Shown here: positions 11,028 through 22,689 of the stretch, piece after piece
Numbering within the stretch: position 1 is the stretch's first letter
Layout of the letters: every line of letters begins with the position of its first letter
DNA from: Bathymodiolus brooksi
Taxonomy: Eukaryota > Mollusca > Bivalvia > Mytilida > Modiolidae
Reading direction: 5' to 3'
Assembly: GCA_963680875.1 (NCBI GenBank)
Contig: OY804578.1
Location: forward strand, 100,407,689-100,471,688
DNA length: 64,000 bases
Made by a program: the position numbers and the translations under genes
The notes under the pieces: model-generated
Databases searched by the model: none
Seen by the model: the letters and a program-made list of their open reading frames with translations, nothing else
Told to the model about the DNA's origin: nothing

Positions 11028-11058
<31 letters not shown>

Positions 11059-11100
11059 CTTAAGGTCCAGCAAGCAATATTTCAGTCATATTCAGGATGA
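11028..11100 (-). mobile_element. (ATTG)n-tailed SINE/LINE tail fragment
   Basis: Inside the 1.4-kb TIR element. On the minus strand it reads TGAATATGACTGAAATATTG, then GACCTTAAG, then about seven AATC units. This is the same type of 3' end as the insertion at 7884-7986, here without a clear TSD. Confidence 0.6.
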
Positions 11101-11377
11101 GAAAAGTTTGTAAACAAAAAATCAGAAAGAGGGGACTCTGGGATGGGTCAACATGGGCAACGGCTTAAAACGGGAACTTGTTTTTCTGTCTCTTCCGACG
11201 ACAAGTTGGTTCTATTTTTATTCCCCGGGATTCCGACGGGTGACCCTGCTATAGTCGCCTTCTACGACAAACGCATATATAAAAAGTTACGATTGAAGGA
11301 ATTGTCGCTAAGTGACCCCTTACATCACGGAAAGAAACAGCATCGGAATATGACAAAATAAACAACTGTGCCATGAT

Positions 11378-11404
11378 ACGCCCCCCCCCCCCCCCCCCCC
11401 CCCC
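11378..11404. repeat. Poly-C tract
   Basis: About 25 consecutive C. On the minus strand it makes an artefactual poly-glycine in an open frame. Confidence 0.95.
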
Positions 11405-11539
11405 TCCTCTTTTATGACAATTGAAGGTCGGTTGCGCAGCGTGAGAACAGTAATTATCATTCTGCACTTTTTTAAACCAATTAATTGTATATACATGTAC
11501 CATATGAAAACTGGCGTTTTCCAAACTGACTAAAATCAC

Positions 11540-11622
11540 ACCTCTCACTTGCTCCCCTTTTATCAATACAATGTATGTCACGACGTGACCTATCAGTAAA
11601 AGGGGGAACAAGTGAGAGATGT
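11540..11622. repeat. Inverted repeat (hairpin) inside TIR element
   Basis: CACCTCTCACTTGCTCCCCT (from about 11540) pairs with GGGGGAACAAGTGAGAGATG (ending about 11622), with a ~30-bp loop that holds GTCACGACGTGAC. Confidence 0.7.
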
Positions 11623-11867
11623 TATCGTACGAGGCGTGGACGGACGGACGAACAGCGGTATGCCATAATAAGCCCGTATTTTGACGGGCGTATAAAAATG
11701 AATGGCCCATATCCTGAATATATCATTTTTGGCCAAATTATTTTTCAAAACTTTCATCAGTTTAAAGCATTTGTCGGACTATCGGACTGTCGGACTATCG
11801 GACCGTCGGACTATCGGACTGTCGGACTATCGGACTGTCGGATTATAGCTACGGCCCCATAACACAA

Positions 11868-12603
11868 AAACATCATTGAAAAGTACACATACTCTAGATG
11901 TGTCCTAGTAAATAAAAATATTAGTAAATATTTACTTGCGATTGATTCAGTTGTTTGATTTTACCCAAGTACCAATATATATGCATGACATCATTTATTA
12001 TTCAATCTTAACAAAGTTTTTTAATTTCATATTTTGTGTACTATACAAAACGGAAACAATCAAAGGAAGATTCGTAAAGGATATAAACGCGTACTATTTG
12101 ACTAGAAGTCAACGCTCTCTGATGTGAAGGTCACTGTGGCCACACTACAAATATTCGAGTATAAACCGACAATTATGTTGTTTGTTTACTACTTCATTAT
12201 AGTTGAAATAGTTCTTTAGCTCTACATTTTTGACAATTAAATGCTGTTGTTTGCAATTAATTAAGGGGTGCGGGCATAAATAGTTTATTTACTTACATTT
12301 AATGTTTTATTATTATTATTATTGTTATGTTTTGGTGTGTTTTTTTTTATAGTTTTTATTTTTTTTGGGGGGGTGGGGGGGGGGGGGGCTTTTTATTCAT
12401 TGGGTTCAAACTAGATCCCAAGACCGTTTAGGTAACTATACATCTTTTTGTTAAGTATCATGGGTCACCTAGTTTTGAATCTTAGTGTCAATATACTTAA
12501 AATTAGATGTTTGTGATATGCTGGTCGCCAGTTGCACAGATGAAAATTGAGGTTTAGATGGAGAAAAGAGGTTCGGCAAAATGCAAAATATACCCCTGGA
12601 GTG
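11868..12603. other. AT-rich unannotated stretch with G tract
   Basis: Contains TTA repeats near 12308, T runs, and a long G run at about 12366-12388. No gene or transposon end recognised. Confidence 0.45.
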
Positions 12604-13192
12604 AGTGAGTGATTGTTGTTTAGCGCCAACTCAGCGTGAACAAGTTAATTTTCAATAAGATGATGATGAACTCCGTTTTGTACTAGACCAACACGCACAG
12701 TTGGATTTTTATAGTGCTAACTCACTGAAACAACCGTCCGTGGATAGACATGTCGCCCCACTCGGACATATTATCCTGATTCCGAGCCAACCAGTCTTTG
12801 CTCTTTCTCCTTAATGCTGCGTGCTAAGCGGAGATGCCACAAATACCAATTTTATAGTCCTAGGTTTGACCTGATCGGGGCTCGACTCTACAGGGTTCGT
12901 GATCGTATGGTACAATGTAGTTGAATTTATAGCTACATATGCAATCAGTGCCTATCAACACTAAAGTTTTGGGTTCGAATCCCGCTCAGGCTAGGTGTAC
13001 TCGATACAACATTAGGTGATAAAGTTTGTCAGTGACTTGCGACAGGTCGGTGGCTTTCTCCGGTTTCCTTCACCGACCGCCACGATGTAACTGAAATAAT
13101 ATTGAAAGTGGCGTTAAACGTCATAAACCAAACTAAATCAAAACCCTCGATCTACCACACTCGAGGCAAGCACGCTAATCATTCCACCACCG
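12604..13192 (-). mobile_element. SINE B interrupted by SINE A
   Basis: Minus-strand SINE B. Its tail (GTTTAGCGCCAACTCAGCG) and body occupy 12604-12892, and its tRNA-like head occupies 13137-13192 (minus strand GGTGGTGGAATGATTAGCGT, TCGAGGGTTT). The two parts are separated by a plus-strand SINE A. Joining the outer parts restores the order seen in the other SINE B copies at 1540 and 37945. The head sequence differs from the 1.5-kb copy, so SINE B may have subfamilies. Confidence 0.75.
12894..13132 (+). mobile_element. SINE A nested in SINE B
   Basis: Starts GTTCGTGATCGTATGGTACA with B-box GGGTTCGAATCCC. The core GGTGTACTCGATACAACATT and tail GAAAGTGGCGTTAAACGTCA follow. It is shorter than other copies in the CTCCGGGTACTCC block. 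Being inside SINE B, it is the younger insertion. Confidence 0.85.
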
Positions 13193-14023
13193 GTTATATA
13201 TCTCTGGACAAATTCTGAAATGTGTAGAGACCAAGGTTATTTACCTCGCACTTATCACAATTTCTGCATGATCGGTTAAAAACTTCATCAATCCTATAAA
13301 GTTTCATAATTCATGAAGTGTGGAAATTGATAGTCATTCAGAGTATTGATATTTACATAATCAAAGAAAACCCAGAGAGGCGAAAAATAAGGGACAAAAA
13401 TAAATATGCTAAAATCCCAAGTAAAAAATAATAATCTTTATAAAATTATCTTGTTTTTGCCAAAAATAATAGATATACATTTTGCTCAATAACAATTATG
13501 ATTACAAATCATATCAAAATATTTTATTTTATTATCTTATAAATTGTTATTACAATATTTGTAACAAATAAACAAAATATATTAGTAAATAATACATTAA
13601 TGAACATATCCAATGTGTATTATCAAGGGTCTCTTGTCCTCTGTTCTAATGATGGCATTCTACAAAAGCATTTCAAATAAAATAATTTTGAATATTGTCA
13701 TCATTCCTATAAAGTAACACAAGGAGCTATCAGCAATACGACCTAATGTGATCAAGTTTGTCGGTGACTTGAGTCTTTTTAATTGATTTCTCTATAATTA
13801 CGAAAATCGAAAAAAAATGAGATAATTTTTAGGAAAATATTTTGCCCGAAAATAATTTTAACTCAACTTTGGTTGCAAAATACTAAAAAGTTTTTTTTTT
13901 TTTTTTTTTTTTTTAAATTCTGTTTTGTTTAAAATGTGGAAATACTGACTATACAATAATCAGAAATGGAAAAAAATATAATTACAAGTTAACTCCATCA
14001 ACTTCCAAATTGATTGGAGGGAG
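13193..14023. other. AT-rich unannotated stretch
   Basis: Very AT-rich, with a T run of about 22 near 13891-13914. No gene or repeat unit seen. Confidence 0.5.
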
Positions 14024-14262
14024 TTATGGTAATTAACGCCCCTTTCAACAATATTTCAGTTATATCGTGGCGTTCAGTTCAATTGGTGCTCGGTGAAAAC
14101 CACCGACATGCCGCAAGTCACTGACAAACTTTATCACATAATGTTGTATCAAGTACACCCCGCCATCAACGGGGTTCGAACTCACAACTTTAGCGGTGAT
14201 AGGCACTGATTGCACAGATAGTTGTCAATCCAACTACCATACGATCACGACCATGACGGCTC
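14024..14262 (-). mobile_element. SINE A, near full length
   Basis: Minus-strand copy: TTATGGTAATTAACGCC tail, CATAATGTTGTATCAAGTAC core, GGGGTTCGAACTCAC B-box complement, and ACCATACGATCACGACCATG head. It lacks the TTTATTGGTGGAGGAAACC block in full. Confidence 0.85.
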
Positions 14263-14821
14263 CTGGAAAGTTAGAGTTATTTATAATGCAGTGATAAGAA
14301 CTAAGGACTAGGGACCCTTGATCATATTCAATAGGTGTGTTCATTATTTATGCTGTATTTACTATTTTGTTTATTTGTCACATATTGTAAAACAGTTTAT
14401 ATGACAATAAAATATGTTTTTGTTTGTTTAGAAACGTTGTTTTGTGCAAGGAGAATAAAGTCGACAAGAAATAAGACCCCCACTTTCTTAAAGAAATAAC
14501 GTCCAAAATTGATCGAATTGGAGAAGTTAAAATTTAGAACATCGCAGTACAAAAATACTACAGTTTCTATATAAATATACTTCTGGTATATAATTTTACA
14601 TATCCGATTTCTATTTAAAGATATATCAGTTTGACATAGATACCTACAACAAAGAACTGCGTTATAATTTATTAAAGGTTCAACAGAACTTGAACTATGT
14701 TGCCTTTAATATGTATGTATACTGTTACTGCAGGTTATAGCACAACAGTGAGCACTTTAAAAATAAAAAGTGACACCATTTTAACTTTTCAATGGCGTCT
14801 TGATTCGAGGGTTGTGGTTAG
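14263..14821. other. AT-rich unannotated stretch
   Basis: No gene or repeat recognised. Confidence 0.45.
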
Positions 14822-14932
14822 GGTTATGGTGTTTAACGCCACTTTCAACAATATTTCAGTTATATCGTGGCGATCAGTTTTATTGGTGGAGGAAATCAGA
14901 GAACCCTGAAGAAAACCACGGATCTGTCTTAG
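14822..14932 (-). mobile_element. SINE A, 5'-truncated
   Basis: The tail and distal core only: GGTTATGGTGTTTAACGCCA, ATATCGTGGCGATCAGTTTT, ATTGGTGGAGGAAATCAGAG. The SINE joins directly to the K/R-rich pseudogene that follows. Confidence 0.82.
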
Positions 14933-15493
14933 ATTTCCTTAAATTAAGAACGGTGGGGGAATCGGGTGACCATCGGGGTAAATACGTAGAAATCACAGCA
15001 CACCTTTTGCTTGGAGATGCAGGTAAACTTTCTTTTAATTTCTTAAGTGCTCTTGATTTTTCCATTCTGTTTCGAAAAACATCTGAGTTACAAGGAAGAA
15101 CGCGTACATGTGCAGTTTTTCATGAGCAATTTTGATTTTTTCACGGTGTCTTTTCACTCTTAATTTATTTTTTAGCTTCTTTTCATCAATTTTCTGTTTC
15201 GTTTCTTGTCTTAGTTTTCGTTTTCTTTTTGCTTCACAACTTTCACTATACACCTTTTCCTTTGCTGATTTATGTAATTTGTTATAAGACCTTCTGCTAC
15301 TTTCGTTTTTCTTACGTCTTTTCTCCTCCTTATTTCTCAACAATATTTCTTTTAGAGACAATCTTTTTCTGAAAAGACCATTTAGTTTCAGATAAGTGAA
15401 ATTAAATTTTATCGGTTCGAATGAAGGTTTGGGATGAAGAGATTTGTAAGTAAAACATTTGGTTTGCCAATAATTCGACAAGATTAAAAACAA
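14880..15493 (-). pseudogene. Frameshifted K/R-rich protein remnant
   Basis: Minus-strand coding remnant in two frames. The upstream part (15493-15035) has a strongly basic stretch with motifs such as RNKEEKRRKKNESSRRSYNK and AKRKRKLRQETKQKID. The downstream part (from 15065 leftward, another frame) reads [21 protein letters not shown] basic, K/R-rich, probably coiled segment followed by RALKKV-x-LP-x-SP-x-KR is a layout I associate with a widespread family of uncharacterised, probably transposon-linked invertebrate proteins. The frame change near 15060 and the fusion of the 3' side to a SINE indicate a dead copy. The function of the family is not known to me. Confidence 0.45.
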
Positions 15494-15727
15494 ATATCAA
15501 TTACTGCTTACTGATATACATGTACATGTTTGTGCACTGTACTAAAAGAAAAAAAGAGAACAGACAGAAAAACCAACAAATCCAGTTAAAATTTGACCAT
15601 ACCGCATATAAAAAAAAATTGTGGTGAGTAAGCGACGTAAATTTAGGTTCGGAAAGATGTATAAGTTACTTGGCATAACCCAAAACAAACTAAGAACATA
15701 AGGAAACGGAAACCATTTTAATTACTT
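15494..15727. other. Unannotated stretch
   Basis: A-rich; nothing recognised. Confidence 0.4.
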
Positions 15728-15965
15728 AGGGGACGACCATTTGATTCTGAGGGGGGGGGGGGGGGGGGGGCAAATTTTGTCGGGTCAGAATATTTATTTA
15801 CGGTCCAGAAATTATTTTCGCCTCCTTCAGGACAGATTATTTATTTCCGGTTATAACAGTTTTGAATCTGGAGGCCAGGCCAGATTGTTTTTTTATTTTC
15901 TTGGGCACACTTGCCAGATTATTTATTTTCAAGTTTTTGGCGGCCAGCATATTTATTTCCAAAAC
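15728..15965. mobile_element. Truncated MITE with GACGACCATTTGATT end
   Basis: Starts GGGGACGACCATTTGATTCT followed by a run of about 20 G. After that come repeated CAGATTATTTATTT-like stretches. The other terminal repeat is not found. The end is similar in style to the GGGACCGACCATTTAACTTG MITEs at 40909 and 42651. An open frame across it is an artefact of the repeat. Confidence 0.5.
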
Positions 15966-17626
15966 TGCTGTGTAACGATTATCCTTACAAAATTCTTAGC
16001 TGTTGACGTGTGATTTCCGCACAAAAATGACATCTGGGACATTCGTTCTGATATTTGCTTTTTGATGCTATACTCAGTTGTGCTGAGGAAATACACACTA
16101 TCTAGTTAGACTTTTTAAAAGATTAAGTTGTGTAATTTTTGTTCATAAGCTGATAAATAACTAAATATTAGACGTTGTACAGCTTCAAATTTCAAATTCG
16201 TATTGCATCTTTTTAAAAAAAACGCTTACCGGGACATTTAAAATTTTGCACCATTTCATTGTTTCTCTACGAATTCTTTTCATCATATATATTTTCTTTA
16301 AAATATATGTAATTTTCAAAAATAACATCAATTACCCATCATGCTCATAGCTTTAGGAAATATTTCAATTACCTGGACCTGGACATCTTCAAAAGATTTC
16401 GTTCACAAAGTGGAAAATTCAATGCACCATTACATATTTTTCTCTTTGATTGACGTCAAATTTCTCGACTATGATGTCATTATTTTCAATGCATATTCCG
16501 TATAAATTCACTAAAATCTCTTGCAATTTTCTGTTGTACTGTTGTATTTTTCATACATAATGTAAAAATGTGAAATCCACTGAATATTGTTTGTTACGCG
16601 TTACATCAAAATTTCGCTCTCATTTCGATTTTTAAGATTCTTTTCATTGCAATTATAAGGGCAAATTGATTTTATGGTTTCAGAAACTAAAAATAAGTTA
16701 AACAAACTATTTATTTCAACATTCATCGATTGAATAGCAAGATTTAGTATTGAAAGATTTTGATTTATATTTTGACAGTATGAAATTTCCCCCACATGTA
16801 GTACCTCACATGCTATTTATATAACAATAACATATTAATAAAATTATGTACGATATCATGTAATAGTGTCAACGAACTCTTCTCAATGGCCTTGATAGAA
16901 TATTATTCGGTTATTTTTCTTTTTTTATCCTATCCATAAATCAGACAATGACATAAAATGCAATTGTTATATCTGAAACGAGGTTGACTTTAATTGAAAT
17001 CCATATTATATTCAATATGAACAAAAAAGCATATTGAAATAGTATAATTTTATAATTTCGATTCGTAATAAAAAAAAAATTAATATTCGGTCATATTTCA
17101 CCATAATTACTTTAAGAGGTAACATATTATGAAACATGTGATGATATTATTTATTAAACATAACCAAACTACCTCTTAATTTATATATACTCGTGTATAC
17201 TGTGATTTTATATCCAAAAAGCGTTTAAGATTTTATTACCAACTTTTAATAAAGTTTTAATGAAACGTTTGTAAATTAAAAAAACAACATGTTTTCAGTT
17301 GCAGTGATGAAGCGGAATTTTACAAATTTTCTGTATTTTTCCGTTATGGTTATGATTTTGAACAAAAACAACCATGAATAAATGGCATTTAAATATGTAT
17401 TTCGTATATTATTCTATAGTGTGCATATTCGCGATAAATATATTGCTCTGTATCCAATCAGAAACAGTTATCATACACACAAGCACGAGTGTTTTGACCA
17501 CCGTATCTTTGCTATCCACCACTACCATTCACATGAATATTTGTCTGTGATCAGAAGAGTGACAGATGATATTGCAAGTAAATTACCGACTAATTTCCCT
17601 ATAGGATCCATCTTAGTCACAGGGGG
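15966..17626. other. AT-rich, repeat-poor stretch
   Basis: About 1.65 kb with no recognised transposon, tandem repeat or convincing open frame. Possibly single-copy intronic or intergenic DNA. Confidence 0.45.
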
Positions 17627-17870
17627 GCGTCGTGATCGTATGGTAGTTGGATTTATGACTACCTATGCAATTAGTGTCTATCACCACTAACGTTGTGAGT
17701 TCGAGCTCAGGCGAGGTGTACTCGATGCAACATTATGTGATAAACTTTGTCGTTGATTTGCGACGGGTCGGTGCTTTTCTCCGGGTACTCCGGTTTCCTC
17801 CACCAATAAAACTGATCGCCACGATATAACTGTATATATATTGTTGAAAGTGGCGTTAATTAAGTTTATC
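17627..17870 (+). mobile_element. SINE A, full length
   Basis: Head GCGTCGTGATCGTATGGTAG, B-box-like GAGTTCGAGCTCAGG, core CTCCGGGTACTCCGGTTTCC, and tail TTGTTGAAAGTGGCGTTAAT. A short TATATA expansion lies before the tail. Confidence 0.88.
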
Positions 17871-18213
17871 AATTTAGGATAAACTGGTTTAATGCAAGTG
17901 AATTTGTATTTATTTATTAAAAAGGGGGAGGGGTGTCATATTAGTTATGACCACAATTTACTCTACGCCTCGTTATAACGAAGTAGTGACATCATCGTCG
18001 TCACGTGATCATTTACGCTGAAAGTTCTAAAGCGAGGCGAAGGCATTCTTGGAAAAAAATACCACCCACCATCCCCTTTATATACTTATCATATCGTTTG
18101 AAGATTCTGCTGCTGCCTGCCTATTTTTCAGGTTTTTCCACGAACGCTATGCCTGCGTTGGAGACCAATCTATGACAGAACATTGGTAGTTCGGAGAATT
18201 CAGAACATGGTTA
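17871..18213. other. Unannotated stretch
   Basis: Includes the sequence TGACATCATCGTCGTCACGT (CRE/E-box-like) near 17988 and a small palindrome CTCGTTATAACGAAG. No gene can be attached to these. Confidence 0.35.
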
Positions 18214-18220
18214 GACAGAC

Positions 18221-19019
18221 CACAGGCACTCGACGTTCAATGAATAAAATGTAGGGTCAATGTGGAAAAAAAAATAGTGTCACTGTTATATAATAAAGAG
18301 AAGGCTTCCAATACATTTTTCGGCACAAATGTAAACAAATCGGTTTATTTGTTCGTGTACGGTTTTCGCTTGACCTTTGTGGTATTTATGGATGGAGACC
18401 TACCTAATAGTTTCTCCGCCGCATCATTTATTGGAGAGCAGACGATCATACTTCACTAAACCATACTTTTGTGACGTCCCCAGAAATATTCGACTTCCAT
18501 TGTGGAGCGACCATGACATTGCAGGACCGCACAGAATAAATAGCATATTAATAAAAGAAAACTAGATATAAAAAAAATTACGACCGATTACTGGACAATT
18601 GAACTAAAAGGTATACATTTTATTTAGTTGGTAAGCTTCTGGCATTTTTTTGTGACCAGTAAGCGGTCGTAATTTTTTTTATATCTAGTTTTCTTTTATT
18701 AATTATTCTGTGCGGTCCTGCAATATCATGGTCGCTCCACAATGGAAGTCGAATATTTCTGGGGACGTCACAAAAGTATGGTTTAATGAAGTATGATCGT
18801 TTGCTCTCTAATAAATGATGCGGCGGAGAAACTATTAGGTAGGTCTCCATCCATAAATACCGCAAAAGTCAAGCGAAAACCGTATACGAAAAAATAAACC
18901 GATTTGTTTACATTTGTGCCGAAAAATGCATTGGAAGCCTTCTCTTTATTATAACAGTGACACTATTTTTTTTTCCACATTGACCCTACATTTTATTCAC
19001 TGAACGTCGAGTTCCTGTG
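18221..19019. mobile_element. 799-bp fold-back element, hAT-like ends
   Basis: A left arm (18221-~18596) and right arm (~18650-19019) are inverted copies of each other, with few mismatches and a ~55-bp centre. The left end starts CACAGGCACTCGACGTTCA and the right end finishes TGAACGTCGAGTTCCTGTG. The 7-bp repeat GACAGAC flanks both (18214-18220, 19020-19026). The terminal CACAGGCACT is the same as in the 131-bp element at 5654. Both arms have the same short open frame (containing SDHDIAGPHRI), but this is expected of any inverted repeat and I do not call a gene. A transcript through it would fold into long double-stranded RNA. Confidence 0.75.
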
Positions 19020-19026
19020 GACAGAC

Positions 19027-19477
19027 TGACATTTTGTCAATGTGATTGTATTATGAAAGTGATGTTGTTAACAACGAACATTAAATATGCATCATCATCA
19101 GTGACTCGATGTAAGAATTCATAAAATGGTTCCAGATTAATACCGTATAATATGTATTTCAAAATGATATTAAATTTTATGAACAGTAATTTACAATTCT
19201 CAATTGTTTGTTATCGAACTTTTACTTTATTCATTTAATTTTAGGTTAGAAAATGCATTGTTTTTATTTTTATTATATTATTAATAAACTGTTTGTCACA
19301 GGTTTTAGTGATGCGGGATGCGGCAAGATGAAAAAGGGGCATGTTGGATCCCCATATTGTACGTTAGGAAATATTTTTGGTAGTTCGTCAGTAGTATATG
19401 GGCACAGTTCAAGCCGTATTTGCGAGGGAGCAATGACGTCACCGGAAGTCACCGGAAGTCACCGGATATGACGTCAC
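19027..19477. other. Unannotated stretch
   Basis: Contains a short triple repeat of GTCACCGGAA/T near 19438-19470 and a 72-residue open frame without domain signature. Nothing firm. Confidence 0.4.
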
Positions 19478-21648
19478 CAGAAATGCATTAGCCAATACCT
19501 AGTTAACAATGCATTAATCAATACCCCTTTAACTATACATCAACCAATACCTAGTTAAACATACATCAACCAATACCTAGTTAAGCATACATCAACCAAT
19601 AACTAATTAGCTATGCTTCAATCAATACCTAGTTAACCATACATTAACCAATACATGGTTAACCATACAACAATCAATACCTAATTAACCATACATCAAC
19701 CAATACCTAGATAACCATACATCAACAAATACCAAGCTAACCATATATCAATCAATACCAAGGTAAGCATACATCAACCAATACCTAGTTAACCATACAT
19801 CAATCAATACCTAGTTAACTACACATCAATCAATACCTAGTTAACCATTCATCAATCAATACTTAGTTAACCATACATCAACCAATACCTAGTTAACCAT
19901 ATATCAATCAATACCTAGTTAAACATACATCAACCAATACCTAGTTAACCATACATCAATCAATACCTAATTATAACCATACATCAATCAATACCTAGTT
20001 AACTATACAGTAACCAATACATAGTTAACCATACATCAACCAATACCTAGTTAACAATACATCAATCAATACCTGGATAACTATACATCAACCAATACCA
20101 TAGTTAACCATACATCAACCAATACCAGGTTAACCGAATATAAATTAATACCTAGTTAACCATACGCCAATCAATACCTAGTTAACCATACATCAACCAA
20201 TACCTAGTTAACCAAGCATAAATCAATACCTAGTTAACCATACATCAACCACTACCTAGTGAATTATACACCAATCAATACTTAGTTAACCATACATCAA
20301 ACACTACCTAGTTAACCATACATCAACCAATACCTAGTTAACCATTTATCAATCAATATCTAGTTAACCATACATCAACCAATACCTAGTTAATCAAACA
20401 TCAACCAATACCTAGATAACCATACATCAACCAATACCTAGTTAACCAAGCATCAACCAATACCTAGTTAACCATTTATCAACCAATACCTAGTTAACCA
20501 TTTATCAACCAATACCTAGTTAACCATTTATCAATCAATACCAAGTTAACCATACATCAACCAATACCTAGTTAATCATATATCAAACACTATCAAGTTA
20601 ACCATATATCAACCAATACCTAGTTAACCACACATCAACCAATACCTAGTTAACCAAACATCAGCCAATACGTAGTTAACCATTTATCAATAGATATCTA
20701 GTTAACCATGCACCAACCAATACCTAGTTAACCATACATCAACCAATACCTAGTTAACCAAACATCAACCAATACCTAGTTAACCATACATCAACCAATA
20801 CCTAGTTAACCATACATCAAACACTACCTAGTTAACCATACATCAACCAATACCTAGTTAACCATACATCAACTAATACCTAGTTAACCATACATCAACC
20901 AATACCTAGTTAACCATACAGCAACCAATACCTAGTTAACCAAACATCAAACACTACCTAGTTAACCATTTATCAATCAATACCTAGTTAACCATACATC
21001 AACCAATACCTAATGAACACTACAGTAACCAATACATAGTTAACCAAACATCAACCAATACCTAGTTAACCATTTATCAATCAATACCTAGTTAACCATA
21101 CATCAATCAATCAATACCTAGTTAACCATACATAAATCAATACCTAGTTAACCATACATCAACCAATACCTAGTGAACTATACATCATTCAATACCTAGT
21201 TAACCATACATCAACCAATACCTAGTTAACCATACATCAATCAATACCTAGTTAACCATACATCAACCAATACTTAGTGAACTATACATCAATCAATACC
21301 TAGTTAACCATACATCAAACACTACCTAGTTAACCATACATCAACCAATACCTAGTTAATCATACATCAATCAATACCTAGTTAACCATACATCAACCAA
21401 TACCTAGTTAACCATACATCAACCAATACCTAGTTAACCATACATCAAACACTACCTAGTTAACCATTCATCAACCAATACCTAGTTAACCATACATCAA
21501 ACACTACCTAGTTAACCATACATACATCAATACCTAGTTAACCATACATCAATCAATACCTAGTTAATCATACATCAAACACTACCTAGTTAACCATACA
21601 TCAATCAATACCAAGTTAAGCATACATTAGTCACTACCTAGTTATACA
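19478..21648. repeat. 26-bp satellite, ~80 diverged copies
   Basis: The unit consensus is CCATACATCAACCAATACCT followed by AGTTAA (26 bp). Copies carry many substitutions (TTTATCAATCAATA, AAACACTACC variants) and a few length changes, for example an extra ATCA near 21105. The first units (19478-19560) are the most degenerate. The unit has stops in several frames and no open frame crosses the array. Higher divergence than the 35-bp array at 25154 implies greater age. Confidence 0.95.
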
Positions 21649-22554
21649 ACATTCTGTATTGGTGATTTGTATACAATGTGTTTGGTTCAAAAGACATCAC
21701 ATGGTTTCATGATTTGTTTCTTTAATTGGCCTACATACATTTTCTGTTAGCTGTCAACATCTTGAAAACACTTGCAAGATCGCTTCATTTCATTAAGAGG
21801 AGATGTTTGTCCCATAAAACTATTTAACCCCGCCTCTTTTTTTTTATTGAAGTGCCTGTACCAGCCAGGAAATTATTTGAAATGATGACAGCAGGCGATA
21901 TAAAAAATATATGTCCTTTATTGGGACACACACAATAATGTATGACGGGGTCAAACATGTGTATACAGCCATGTATTTAGTATGAACGTATAAATCTATA
22001 AATATAAATGATAAATATGATAAAACATAACAAATATAGTAACTTGCCGGGACTAAGGACAACAATTACGTCTCCCAGTACTGATAAATATATATAATAT
22101 CGTTAGTGTAGACTTAATTTTACTTGCAAGATTAATTGTTTTTAAGGTAGTGTTTAAGGTCCAAAAGCCACCTTAATCACGTTTTTGTCCATTTTCCGTT
22201 TTCCTCCGTATTTGTTTTTTTGCCACTAGAAATTACTGAAGAACTTCGTACAAGATTATTAGTATTTAATTTAAGTAAACATAAGCGCATGTTTTATGGT
22301 CGAAAATACAGGTTCTCCCTTATTTTACTTCAAATGGTTTACTGGAAACGCGTTTAGAAATTTTTATATTTATATGTTATTTATAGTTACTACTACAATC
22401 TAGACACACTATAGAAGAACCAACATTAGTTATATATTTGTTTCTTGTTTACAATTACACATATTATCATTGTGTACAGATAACCCGATTGTTTTATAAA
22501 CAATGCGTTTTCCTGTAGATATGAAAACTAATTTATAAAATTTGTTCACGCCAC
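21649..22554. other. AT-rich unannotated stretch
   Basis: No recognised gene, tandem unit or terminal repeat. Confidence 0.45.
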
Positions 22555-22612
22555 TATATAGCTGCACGAAATACTGCTAAAGTTGGAGTTAAACATCAGT
22601 CAATCAACCAAT
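22555..22612 (+). mobile_element. SINE/LINE tail fragment
   Basis: CACGCCACTATATAGCTGCA, then GAAATACTGCTAAAGTTGGA, GTTAAACATC and AATC units. It is related to the tail at 7884-7986 but on the plus strand and diverged. Confidence 0.55.
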
Positions 22613-22689
22613 TAACACTAGAGTCCACTAATCTTAAATGATATATTCCTTTGTCACATTTTATAATAAATGTTAGTAAAAGTTGATTA

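Larger units (their letters stand above)
10463..11858. mobile_element. 1.4-kb TIR element with 9-bp TSD and TCCGAC subterminal arrays (member 1)
   Basis: The left end reads GGGGTCCGACCTATAATCCG, then a run of TCCGATAG/TCCGACGG octamers to about 10558. The right end is its inverse: octamers from about 11772 to TCGGATTATAGCTACGGCCCC. The 9-bp direct repeat ATAACACAA flanks it exactly (10454-10462, 11859-11867). A 9-bp TSD with long repeat-bearing ends fits Mutator-like elements. No transposase motif is visible inside, so it is probably non-autonomous. A related element lies at 59085-60949. Confidence 0.8.

Noticed and set aside
11249..11710. 153-codon minus-strand open frame
   Set aside because: It runs through the poly-C tract (poly-Gly) and a hairpin inside a TIR element. 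No domain.
14800..15135. 111-codon plus-strand open frame
   Set aside because: Half SINE A, half antisense of the K/R-rich pseudogene.
15741..16013. 90-codon Gly-rich open frame
   Set aside because: Translation of the G tract and repeat motifs of a MITE fragment.
18377..18865. Two similar open frames on opposite strands as a duplicated gene
   Set aside because: The similarity follows automatically from the inverted repeat. No codon-level conservation beyond DNA identity is visible.
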